From contig JAIXSO010000024.1 in assembly GCA_027484685.1 (NCBI GenBank), forward strand, positions 38,781 to 102,780: DNA of 64,000 bases, written 5' to 3'. The translations under genes were made by a program, and so were the position numbers. This document shows positions 16,786-24,347 of the stretch, one piece after another. A model generated the notes under the pieces. The model made no database searches, was not told where the DNA came from, and saw nothing but the letters and a program-made list of their open reading frames with translations. The first letter of the stretch is position 1. Each line of letters begins with the position of its first letter. The DNA comes from Bacteroidota bacterium. Its GTDB lineage: Bacteria > Bacteroidota > Bacteroidia > UKL13-3.

Positions 16786-17538
16786 ATGAGTAATCAATTT
16801 CATACTGTTATGGTTATTCCTTGTTTTAACGAGGGAAAAAAATTTCAATTAAACAAATACAAGGTTTTTATTTTAAGTAATCCCAATGTATTAATCTGTT
16901 TTGTTAATGATGGATCAAAAGAGAATACTTTAGTAGTTTTGAAAGAACTACAAAGAGAGTTTCCAATTCAAGTAGACATAGTATCGTATGAAAAAAATAT
17001 TGGAAAAGCAGCTGCCGTAAGAACCGGAATTAATCACAGTCTCCTTAAATATGAATTTGAATATATAGCTTACTTAGATGCTGACTTAGCTGTTTCCCTA
17101 GAGGAGTGCTTAAGCCTAACTCAATATTTAAGCAATGGTATCGAATTTTGTTTTGGATCAAGAATTGCTAGAATAGGATCTACAATAGAAAGAAAAAGGT
17201 CACGATTTTTAATTGGAAGATTTATTGCAACACTCATTTCAAATATATTGTCTTTAAAAGTTTATGATACTCAGTGTGGCTGTAAACTTTTTACAAAAAA
17301 ACTTTCTAAAGAGGTTTTTTCTGAGGTTTTTATATCAAAATGGCTATTCGATGTTGAAATTTTTTTTCGAATAATTAAGTTGTATGGAAAACAAGAAAGT
17401 TTAAAAGTAATGTACGAAGTCCCTTTAATTAATTGGGTTGACAAAGGAGATTCTAAGGTTAAATACACATATGTATTGAAAATATTTTTTGATTTATATC
17501 AAATCAAAAGAAAGTATACCAGCTCTAACAAATCTTAA
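16786..17538 (+). CDS. GT2 family glycosyltransferase, DPM1-like
   Basis: 250 residues, no membrane helix apparent. GT-A fold motifs: 'MVIPCFNEG' (about 9-17), 'FVNDGSKE' (about 42-49), 'NIGKAAAVRTG', and the metal-binding 'YLDADLAV' (about 102-109), followed by the DPM1-type 'GSRIAR' and 'DTQCGCKLFTKKL'. Enzymes of this group load a polyprenyl phosphate with mannose, glucose or a related sugar. The gene directly follows the GT-C transferase, which would use the product, so the pair likely acts as donor maker and transferase. The sugar cannot be read from the sequence. Confidence 0.86.
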   Translation: MSNQFHTVMVIPCFNEGKKFQLNKYKVFILSNPNVLICFVNDGSKENTLVVLKELQREFPIQVDIVSYEKNIGKAAAVRTGINHSLLKYEFEYIAYLDADLAVSLEECLSLTQYLSNGIEFCFGSRIARIGSTIERKRSRFLIGRFIATLISNILSLKVYDTQCGCKLFTKKLSKEVFSEVFISKWLFDVEIFFRIIKLYGKQESLKVMYEVPLINWVDKGDSKVKYTYVLKIFFDLYQIKRKYTSSNKS

Positions 17539-17615
17539 AAAGAATAAAATAAAATTTATTAAAAATGCTTCTACAAGCTACTCAAAAGATAGCTTTTGGT
17601 GGTTATAAATAGGTG

Positions 17616-17659
17616 GTTTAAATTTTACTTTGTTTTTTATGCTTTTATAAGCATGTTTA
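17616..17659 (+). repeat. 44-bp upstream block, copy 1
   Basis: The block 'gtttaaattttactttg' ... 'ttatgcttttataagcatg' occurs three times (here, 18599-18643 and 20086-20130). It contains the hairpin ATGCTT/AAGCAT. Each copy lies 40-80 bases upstream of an accessory gene start (17718, 18722, 20170). Here the rest of the longer repeat seen in the other two copies is missing. Confidence 0.75.
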
Positions 17660-17717
17660 CATACAGTTTGTCAATTGTTATACTCTGACGTTGGCGGTAA
17701 TTTATAATAAATAGACA

Positions 17718-18455
17718 ATGAGGAAATTAATCTTAAACACATTTTTTTGTTTTCTGGCAGCACTTTCTTTTGGACAAAATAAATTAAAGGCTGAGTTAAA
17801 GTACAAGCCTAAAAATATTGATGAAGCGGTGTTTCAACTCGAAAAAATGTTTCACGATACAACAAAACAGAATATAATGGCTATGACAGAAGGCCAATTT
17901 ATTCGTAATTTTCATTTTAGTCTGGGCATATGGATAAGAAATAATTGGGGGCTTTGGAAAAGTGGAGAACTATCAAAATACTTTAATTCAATTGGCATTT
18001 TTCATCCAGATGATATGTCGGGCATAATCATGACTTCGTATTATAGACACTTGAAAGGAATAGACCGAGATTTAGATAAACAAGTTAAATATTACCAAGA
18101 CCACTGGAAAGCGGCAAACGAACATTTTAACAAACTGAAATCTGACACAACTTACCAACGAAAAGTAAGAGAAAGACAAGACTCTTTAAACAATGAAAGA
18201 TTAAATAAGAAAAAAGCAGAATGGACTGCAAACAAAGTAGTAACTGGATACTTAGGTTATCAATGTGGTTTTTTTGACCTAGGTGAACAAACAAAAGTAA
18301 AAGGAACCATTTTAAGATGGGACGGAAACAAATTGACAATTAAAATAATTGAATATTTTGAAGAGCGAAAAAAGAAAAGAGTTATTAAGTGTAATGCCAT
18401 ACAAAATGACATGGTAACTATTTATAACCACGAAAATTTTAGCCTAGTAGAATAA
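17718..18455 (+). CDS. Exported DUF6794-type protein
   Basis: 245 residues with a signal peptide (about 1-20, ending LSFGQ). Residues about 30-120 carry 'IDEAVFQLEKMF', 'MAMTEGQFIRNFHFSLGIWIRNNWGLW' pieces and 'SKYFNSIGIFHPDDMSGII', which match the DUF6794 domain as I remember it; its function is unknown. A charged, helix-rich segment (about 120-175) and a beta-rich tail follow. It starts 20 bases after a GTTGGCG site (17690) that resembles a cassette boundary, and 58 bases after the 44-bp block shared with two other genes. Confidence 0.75.
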   Translation: MRKLILNTFFCFLAALSFGQNKLKAELKYKPKNIDEAVFQLEKMFHDTTKQNIMAMTEGQFIRNFHFSLGIWIRNNWGLWKSGELSKYFNSIGIFHPDDMSGIIMTSYYRHLKGIDRDLDKQVKYYQDHWKAANEHFNKLKSDTTYQRKVRERQDSLNNERLNKKKAEWTANKVVTGYLGYQCGFFDLGEQTKVKGTILRWDGNKLTIKIIEYFEERKKKRVIKCNAIQNDMVTIYNHENFSLVE

Positions 18456-18503
18456 AAAAGATACTGCAATACTTCGCCTATGTAGATGTATAGAAATGCA
18501 TTA

Positions 18504-18643
18504 CCAACAGAATCATAAGTTTCGCCCCTATGGGGCTTTGGTTGTTGAGGTTTTATTTTGTGACCATACTGTCGCTCCTATGGAGCTTGCCTAAGGTTAG
18601 TTTAAATTTTACTTTGTTTTTTATGCTTTTATAAGCAAGTTTG
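18504..18643 (+). repeat. Two-hairpin intergenic element plus 44-bp block, copy 1
   Basis: It opens 'ccaacagaatcataag' and carries two 13-base hairpins with triloops: GCCCC-TAT-GGGGC (18524-18536) and GCTCC-TAT-GGAGC (18574-18586). The tail 18599-18643 is the 44-bp block. The whole segment is repeated at 19990-20130. Copy 1 fills most of the 18456-18721 gene-free gap. Confidence 0.8.
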
Positions 18644-18721
18644 TTTGTAACAAGTCAAATGCTTTTAATTTTTGCCGATTTATAAAAAAATGTGCTTAAC
18701 AATATTTTACACAACCAAATA

Positions 18722-19288
18722 ATGAAGGAACTCATTTTACTAATAACCTTTTCAGGTATTGCCCTTCTGCTTTTTGTTATAACACTCCTACTAGGTTTAA
18801 CAAAAAAGAATACTAAACTTAAACTAACTGCTTTGTTATCATTTTTTGTTTTTGTAGGCTTTACAGTATGGACTTGTTATACTTTTGTAAACAAAACTTA
18901 TAACAAGGTAACAACAGCTTTTAAACCAAGAACTGGCTACGAAATTTATGATGCATTATTTGAAAAAAGACAAGCTGACTGTGTTAAAATTTTGAACTAC
19001 CAAGACCAAGTTATTCCTAAAATTGATTATGCCATTTGGCTTCACTTTGAAAGTTGCCCCACTGAACTAAAAAGAATACTTAGTTTACATCACTTTGAAG
19101 CTGAACTAGCACATACCAAAGGGTGGAACACCAGTGGACCAGCGGCTGACGCAAATTGGTTTAAACCAGAAACACTTGGCGATAGTATTTTGGTATTTAC
19201 TTACAGCAAAGATGGCTATGGAAATGGGCAATACATTTATAGTTCACTTGATAGTTCAAAAGTATTTGTTAAAGATGTGCTTGACTAA
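18722..19288 (+). CDS. Hypothetical membrane protein
   Basis: 188 residues starting MKELILLITFSGIALLL. Two hydrophobic helices (about 4-27 and 36-58) are followed by a soluble domain of about 125 residues with 'GYEIYDALFEKRQADCVKILNYQDQVIP' pieces and two further cysteines; I do not recognise it. An upstream in-frame start at 18692 would add ten polar residues ahead of the first helix; the ATG at 18722 fits better. It is preceded by copy 1 of the two-hairpin/44-bp repeat. Confidence 0.65.
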   Translation: MKELILLITFSGIALLLFVITLLLGLTKKNTKLKLTALLSFFVFVGFTVWTCYTFVNKTYNKVTTAFKPRTGYEIYDALFEKRQADCVKILNYQDQVIPKIDYAIWLHFESCPTELKRILSLHHFEAELAHTKGWNTSGPAADANWFKPETLGDSILVFTYSKDGYGNGQYIYSSLDSSKVFVKDVLD

Positions 19289-19455
19289 AAATAGCATAAA
19301 ATGAACTAATAAGCACCATGTATGAAACACAACGCTTCTGGTAGATACACACTATTTTAATTATTGTTCATACAATAACTTTTTGTTTATATCGTTACTT
19401 AAAGATTGAAAATAGATTCACACACCAATTAATCTAAAGGCTTAACATAAAAACG

Positions 19456-19911
19456 ATGCTTGAAAAAATAAAAAAACATTCAAATCTTCTAATTGCAACA
19501 ATAACAATTCCGCTGATTTGGCTAATATTCATCTTCCTTACATTTGGTTCAAGTACTGTGCTATACATTATTCCTTTGCTGATTTTGATAGCTCAAATAA
19601 TCTTTCTAGTGATCCATAAAAAAAAGAAATTACTGCTAATGGTTTTGTTAAATCCTGTTACAATTTTTTTGTTTTTTTACACTGTTAAACCAATATTTAA
19701 TTATTTAAATAAAAAGCCAACCATCATAAAATGTTGTTATTATTTACCAACTTCTCCAAAATTTGATAATAGTAATTTGGTTTATTTAGATTATTTTGAT
19801 GATGATTGCGATTGGGAAGGATTTTATTACTACACGTTAGAGGTAAATAACTTTATAACAAATGAACTAATTACATTATTTGGCAATCCAATGGCAACGC
19901 AGAACATGTAA
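19456..19911 (+). CDS. Small hypothetical membrane protein
   Basis: 151 residues with three hydrophobic helices (about 11-30, 34-52 and 57-77) and a soluble C-terminal part of about 70 residues that is rich in Tyr, Asp and Asn ('YLDYFDDDCDWEGFYYY'). Not recognised. It stands alone between 167 bases without features (19289-19455) and copy 2 of the two-hairpin repeat. The short length and lack of relatives I can name make it a plausible but unproven gene. Confidence 0.6.
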   Translation: MLEKIKKHSNLLIATITIPLIWLIFIFLTFGSSTVLYIIPLLILIAQIIFLVIHKKKKLLLMVLLNPVTIFLFFYTVKPIFNYLNKKPTIIKCCYYLPTSPKFDNSNLVYLDYFDDDCDWEGFYYYTLEVNNFITNELITLFGNPMATQNM

Positions 19912-19989
19912 ATTTAGCATAACTAATTTTTACTAGTTAAAGTAATGTAAACAAATTTTTCATCCTTGTTTGAATTTATCTTATCGTCT

Positions 19990-20130
19990 CCAACAGAATC
20001 ATAAGTATCACCCCGATGGGGCTTTGGGTTGGTGAGTTTTTGTTTTGTTACAATACTTTCGCTCCTATGGAGCTTGCCTAAGGTTAGTTTAAATTTTACT
20101 TTGTTTTTTATGCTTTTATTAGCATGTTTA
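19990..20130 (+). repeat. Two-hairpin intergenic element plus 44-bp block, copy 2
   Basis: Second copy of 18504-18643. Its hairpins are CCCC-GAT-GGGG (20011-20021) and GCTCC-TAT-GGAGC (20061-20073), 50 bases apart as in copy 1. The first triloop differs (GAT for TAT). The 44-bp block follows at 20086-20130, 40 bases before the next gene. Confidence 0.8.
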
Positions 20131-20169
20131 CCCAAGATTATTTTTTTAATTACATAACTGGTTATAACT

Positions 20170-20844
20170 ATGATTTCAACACAAAATATTAATCTTTTAC
20201 CCGATAGCAATGCTTTAGTAAAAATAAGTAAAGCAATTTCTGTTTTAGATGCCATCATTTCGCAAGAATGGGAGTTTCGTTACTATTCATTTAATTCAAA
20301 GTGGAGCAAAAATGAAGCTTGTTTGGAAATGCGAAATGGCGAAGGCAACCAAATGCTAATATTATTTCGCGAAGACGGCTGTGTAATTAACGGCTTTGCA
20401 AACGAGTATGAGCCACAAGACTTAAACCATTTAACTAAAAACATGCCAACTATATTTAACGAATTTATGTTTGGTGAACCTATTCAGGCAATTGGAACTA
20501 CCTTTTGTGTTTGGACAACAACTTTAAAAAATTGGCAAGTTGGACAACTTGAAAACCATGAAGATGGCTCGGAAGAAATGCTTTTTATTTTTGACGGAAA
20601 TCCACAAACTTATATTGATTGGGCCACAGAATATTTTGAAGGAAGTTATACAGAAAGCGGCATTCCGCTAGCTACTGTTTCTAAAATTTATAATGGAGAA
20701 ACCTTAACAAAGGAAATGGTTTTATCAATTGTAGATGAGTTGGAAGATTGGGAACAACTAGAAAAAGATTTAATGGAAATAGATTATCCTTACAACTTTC
20801 AAGACAACTCCACGAAAGGAAAAAGCAAATGGAAGTTTTGGTAA
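20170..20844 (+). CDS. Hypothetical cytoplasmic protein, possibly immunity-like
   Basis: 224 residues with no signal peptide or membrane helix. It is acidic and Trp/Glu-rich, with segments 'MRNGEGNQMLILFREDGCVINGF' in part, 'NHEDGSEEMLFIFDGNP' and a C-terminal acidic helix. The size, acidity and association with another soluble acidic protein and an LRR protein resemble immunity or adaptor genes near polymorphic toxin loci, but no toxin is visible, so this is a guess. It is preceded by the 44-bp block shared with 17718 and 18722. Confidence 0.65.
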   Translation: MISTQNINLLPDSNALVKISKAISVLDAIISQEWEFRYYSFNSKWSKNEACLEMRNGEGNQMLILFREDGCVINGFANEYEPQDLNHLTKNMPTIFNEFMFGEPIQAIGTTFCVWTTTLKNWQVGQLENHEDGSEEMLFIFDGNPQTYIDWATEYFEGSYTESGIPLATVSKIYNGETLTKEMVLSIVDELEDWEQLEKDLMEIDYPYNFQDNSTKGKSKWKFW

Positions 20845-20890
20845 ACCGGCAATAAGCCAAATAGAAACCACAAAATAATAATTAAAACGA

Positions 20891-21955
20891 ATGGGTACAC
20901 ACATACACGTTACTCCACAATATAAATTCAATAATAACAATCAAATTGATTCGGATAATTTATTGACAGAAGAGTTGATTAAAGAAGTTTTGGACAACTC
21001 AGTTACCCGTATTCAAATTTGTCTTTATACCAAAATACCTGCCATCACTTATGAAGTTTTAAATGATAAAATATTAGCCCTAAAACCTGAAATTGAGTTA
21101 CGCATTTATGGTGGCCAAATTGACCCCAAACACTTAAATAAACTTACCAATGTAACCAATATTTCAATTGATTATGCTTCATTTTCAAAAGCACCTAGTT
21201 TTGAATCAATGAAAAATCTAACTTCATTAGCCATTGAAATAGACGATTTAGCGGATTACAATTTTTTAAATACGGTAACTGAAACATTAACATCTTTAAG
21301 CATTTCATCGTATGCTACTGAGTTTGATAAAATTGATATTTCTGTAATTCAGCGTTTTAAAGAGTTGAAATTTTTATACATATCAGGGCATTATAAAAAC
21401 ACAGTAAGTTTAATATCAAATTTTGAAAATATTGAAACATTAGTGCTACGCAAAATCAAAACAATTGAAGACCTAAACTTTGTTACCAATTTTAAAAAAC
21501 TGAAAAAACTGCATATTAAGTCGCTTCCAATTAAAAACTTCGAAACCCTTTCGCAGCTTAAGCAACTTGAGTTTATAGAATTTTATAATATCAAAAACTT
21601 AAATACCCTCGATTTTATAAATGATATGGATTCCTTAGACCATATTTTCTTACAATCGGCAAATAACATAACGGGCTTTCCAAAGCTTAAGTCTACCAGT
21701 AAATTAAGGAAAATTGAACTTTGGTATATGAAACAAATGAAAGACTTTTCACCATTAGAAAACTTACATTCGTTAAAAGAATTTGTTTGCAGAGAAATGA
21801 CGCTTAATGAGCCAAATGATTTCTTACCCATTTTAAAAAACAACCATATAGAAAAAATTTATATTTGGTTTTTAAAAGAAAAACAAAGGCAAGAAATGAA
21901 CAAGTTATTTCAGCAATATAACAAAGTGTTAGCTGATATAAATTTTATGTATTGA
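20891..21955 (+). CDS. Leucine-rich-repeat protein
   Basis: 354 residues without signal peptide. From about 80 to 320 it is built of LRR-like units of about 20-24 residues with the pattern LxxLxIxxxxxxxF ('LTNVTNISIDYASF', 'LKKLHIKSLPIKNF', 'LEFIEFYNIKNLNTL', 'LRKIELWYMKQMKDF'). Such solenoids bind proteins; no enzymatic domain is attached, so it probably acts as a binding or immunity-type protein in the cytoplasm. It lies 46 bases after the gene at 20170 and just ahead of the one at 21992, so the three may be co-transcribed. Confidence 0.78.
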   Translation: MGTHIHVTPQYKFNNNNQIDSDNLLTEELIKEVLDNSVTRIQICLYTKIPAITYEVLNDKILALKPEIELRIYGGQIDPKHLNKLTNVTNISIDYASFSKAPSFESMKNLTSLAIEIDDLADYNFLNTVTETLTSLSISSYATEFDKIDISVIQRFKELKFLYISGHYKNTVSLISNFENIETLVLRKIKTIEDLNFVTNFKKLKKLHIKSLPIKNFETLSQLKQLEFIEFYNIKNLNTLDFINDMDSLDHIFLQSANNITGFPKLKSTSKLRKIELWYMKQMKDFSPLENLHSLKEFVCREMTLNEPNDFLPILKNNHIEKIYIWFLKEKQRQEMNKLFQQYNKVLADINFMY

Positions 21956-21991
21956 TTGTGATTGTGTGTAATAAAAAACAAAATATTTATT

Positions 21992-22375
21992 ATGGACAAT
22001 AGGACAAAAGATATTATTAGAAGATTTGCTGATTCATGGATAGAAACTGAACTGTTTTATAACGACTTAATTACTAACCATAAGGAATTTGAAAGACTAA
22101 AGCCTATTATTCAATTTATTGAATTTTTAAAACAAAACGGAGAGGATAAATTTTTTAGATTAGGAACATCTATTCATATTTTAGTTATTTCTCGCTATGT
22201 AAATTATGGACTTCGTAAAGACCAAAAGTGCATTAAAATTGAAGCTTTTGACAACAAATTTGAAATAAAATTATGTGATGGAAACAACACTTACAGACAA
22301 TATTTAGTAGATAGTTTGCACGACAATAGTGTAAAAAAGTTATTAGAAACTCTGAAAGAAACTTTAATTGATTAA
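21992..22375 (+). CDS. Small hypothetical cytoplasmic protein
   Basis: 127 residues starting MDNRTKDIIRRFADSWIETE. No signal peptide, no motif I recognise; predicted helical N-terminal half and beta-rich C-terminal half. An in-frame start at 21962 would add ten residues with no support; the ATG at 21992 is preferred. It follows the LRR gene by 36 bases in the same direction and may share its transcript. Confidence 0.6.
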   Translation: MDNRTKDIIRRFADSWIETELFYNDLITNHKEFERLKPIIQFIEFLKQNGEDKFFRLGTSIHILVISRYVNYGLRKDQKCIKIEAFDNKFEIKLCDGNNTYRQYLVDSLHDNSVKKLLETLKETLID

Positions 22376-22420
22376 TCAGATTAAATTCAAAAATGAATTG
22401 AAAATTATTTTACTTTAACC

Positions 22421-23959
22421 ATGAAAAAACTTGTTGCTTTATTTATACTTCTAATTAGTTTTACTAATTTATTTGGACAAAAATATTTTTCGAAAATGTT
22501 TGATGTAAATGGGCAATGGGAAAATTTTTGGGGGGTCTTAGATACAGTAAACAACTCTTTCAAATTGATTGGCTCTCAGGCCTCTTTTTTAACAACTGAT
22601 AGCTCAAGATTTGGTTCAATATTTATTGGCAATTTAGATTCAAGCTTAAAATTTCAACAAAACTTACTAATAGCAAAAAATTATTATGAACAAAATTATC
22701 TTAGTTCTTTTAAAAATAACAACAGAAATTTTTTATTAATGGGCACTGTTGATACCAATGTTATTGGAAGCTATATATTAAATGAACTTGATAATAATTT
22801 TGACAATGTAATTTGGAGCAAAACATTAGCAATTCCATCAGAATTTGGTAGCACCAGTTGGACAAAAGTTAAAGATAAAGTTTATTTATTTGGACGGAAT
22901 GGAAACTATGCCCTAAGCTCCATACCAGGTTTTTTTGTTATTAATTTAAAAGATACTAGTACTAAATATTACCGAATAGGAGGAACTGGTAAAATAATAA
23001 ATAATGTATTACTGGCTAAAGACAGTAATTTTATTGTTAGTGGAATACAGTATTTAGGAACAAATGGAAACGACTCTACCTTTGGATGGTATGCTAAAAT
23101 TGACACCCTTGGCAATACACTTTGGAACAAAGTATTGGATAGGAAAAGTGAATTAATGTGTGAGTATGTATGGGGTACAAACGCGAATGGAAACTATTAT
23201 CTAACTGGCACAAATTATGCAAATTATCCTACATTATGGTATCCGAAAGTTTATGGAGACACTTCATTTTGTTATATGTTGAAAATTAATGAGCAAAATG
23301 GTGAAATAGAATGGAAAAAACGGTTTCTATTTAGTGTTAATCAAGAAAGGGGTTTATTAACGTCAATGGGATCCATGACCTATTATAAAAGCAATCTGTA
23401 CAGTTTGTTATCTCACAATTTAACAAGCACCAATAACCAATATATAATGTTTGCTAAGTTTGATTTGGAAGGTAATATACTTTGGAAAAGGTTGTTTCAG
23501 CAAGCCAATTACAGTAACCGTGCTTATAGCCTTACGCCAATAGCTGATGGTTTTTTAATATGTGCAGATGGCAAAGACAGTACAAGAGCTAAAGGCGATG
23601 CAGATGCTTGGTTAATAAAAACAGATAGCAATGGCTGCATTATACCTGGCTGCAATGCTAAAGACAATGTAATACAAATTATAAACCCCGAAAAAGTATT
23701 TACTGTGTACCCCAACCCCGCTCAAAACGAAATAAATGTAAGCACTGAAAATTTGAATGTAAAAATTGAAAGTTTAGCTGTTTATAATTTGCAAGGGCAA
23801 CTTTTAAAATTTCGTCCGATAGCTATCGGACAAGCTCAATTACCAGAAAAAGAAATAACAAAAATTAATACGGAAGACTTAGCCAATGGCAATTACTTAT
23901 TAATTATTACCACTAACAAACAACAAATGGCTGGGAAGAAGTTTGTAGTGGAAAGGTAA
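22421..23959 (+). CDS. T9SS-exported protein with palindrome inserted in its sorting domain
   Basis: 512 residues: signal peptide (about 1-20, ending LFGQ), a long beta-propeller-like body with recurring 'WxKxxD'-style strands ('GWYAKIDTLGNTLWNK', 'MFAKFDLEGNILWKR', 'DAWLIKTDSNGC'), and a type A T9SS sorting domain from about 425 ('FTVYPNPAQNEINVS' to 'GKKFVVER'). The body resembles secreted PQQ-like or Kelch-like repeat proteins; function unknown. The sorting domain is about 11 residues longer than in the paralogous tails because the perfect 16-bp palindrome TCCGATAGCTATCGGA (23815-23830) is inserted in frame between 'YNLQGQLLK' and 'INTEDLANG'. Confidence 0.85.
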   Translation: MKKLVALFILLISFTNLFGQKYFSKMFDVNGQWENFWGVLDTVNNSFKLIGSQASFLTTDSSRFGSIFIGNLDSSLKFQQNLLIAKNYYEQNYLSSFKNNNRNFLLMGTVDTNVIGSYILNELDNNFDNVIWSKTLAIPSEFGSTSWTKVKDKVYLFGRNGNYALSSIPGFFVINLKDTSTKYYRIGGTGKIINNVLLAKDSNFIVSGIQYLGTNGNDSTFGWYAKIDTLGNTLWNKVLDRKSELMCEYVWGTNANGNYYLTGTNYANYPTLWYPKVYGDTSFCYMLKINEQNGEIEWKKRFLFSVNQERGLLTSMGSMTYYKSNLYSLLSHNLTSTNNQYIMFAKFDLEGNILWKRLFQQANYSNRAYSLTPIADGFLICADGKDSTRAKGDADAWLIKTDSNGCIIPGCNAKDNVIQIINPEKVFTVYPNPAQNEINVSTENLNVKIESLAVYNLQGQLLKFRPIAIGQAQLPEKEITKINTEDLANGNYLLIITTNKQQMAGKKFVVER

Positions 23960-23968
23960 TTCAGAAAC

Positions 23969-24143
23969 GGCCGTTGAGCAAAGCCCAAGTGACGTTTCGG
24001 CTCCGCTCAACGACCACTTTTCGGCTTCTAGCAAAACAACAACAAACGTCATGCTGAGGAACGAAGCATCTTTAAATGGAGCGGAAAAAGCAAACAACAC
24101 ATTATAAAGTTCCTTCATCCGCTATGGCGGAATCAGGATGACG
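23969..24143. repeat. Two inverted-repeat elements in a gene-free stretch
   Basis: Element 1: GGCCGTTGAGC (23969-23979) pairs with GCTCAACGACC (24005-24015), 10 of 11 positions. Element 2: CGTCATGCTGA (24047-24057) pairs with TCAGGATGACG (24133-24143), 10 of 11, spanning 97 bp, a miniature inverted-repeat-like arrangement. No gene is visible between 23960 and 24180 on either strand. Confidence 0.6.
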
Positions 24144-24179
24144 CTCCCACACCTTTTTATGCTGAATTATTTTTGAAAT

Positions 24180-24305
24180 AATGGACATGAAAGCGTCTTG
24201 CTGGAAGCATCTTCCTTGTCTAAGAAATTTATTCCAAACGGAATTTATTTTATTAAACTACAAAGCACAGAAGGCGAGTTTACCCATAAAATTGTGATAG
24301 AATAA
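24180..24305 (+). pseudogene. Remnant of a T9SS C-terminal sorting domain
   Basis: An open frame without a start reads '...ASSLSKKFIPNGIYFIKLQ' then 'STEGEFTHKIVIE' and a stop at 24303-24305. This is the closing half of a type A sorting domain (compare 'LKSGIYILKVNEIDFEKTIKIIID' at the end of the gene at 5688). The body of the gene is missing; its place is taken by the inverted-repeat elements at 23969-24143. A terminator follows at once. Confidence 0.7.
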
Positions 24306-24311
24306 TTGTAT

Positions 24312-24342
24312 AAAAAAAGCCATCTTTCGATGGCTTTTTTTA
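24312..24342. terminator. Bidirectional terminator
   Basis: AAAAAAGCCATC (24313-24324) and GATGGCTTTTTT (24329-24340) form a 12-bp stem with a TTTC loop and T-runs on both strands. It ends the scoA transcript from the right and the sorting-domain remnant from the left. Confidence 0.85.
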
Positions 24343-24347
24343 GTTTT

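Noticed and set aside
19923..20258. Minus-strand frame of 111 codons
   Set aside because: It crosses the two-hairpin repeat and the 5' end of the gene at 20170 in antisense; Lys-rich composition without any domain.
23900..24118. Minus-strand frame of 72 codons
   Set aside because: It covers the 3' end of the T9SS gene and the inverted-repeat elements in antisense; no conserved features.
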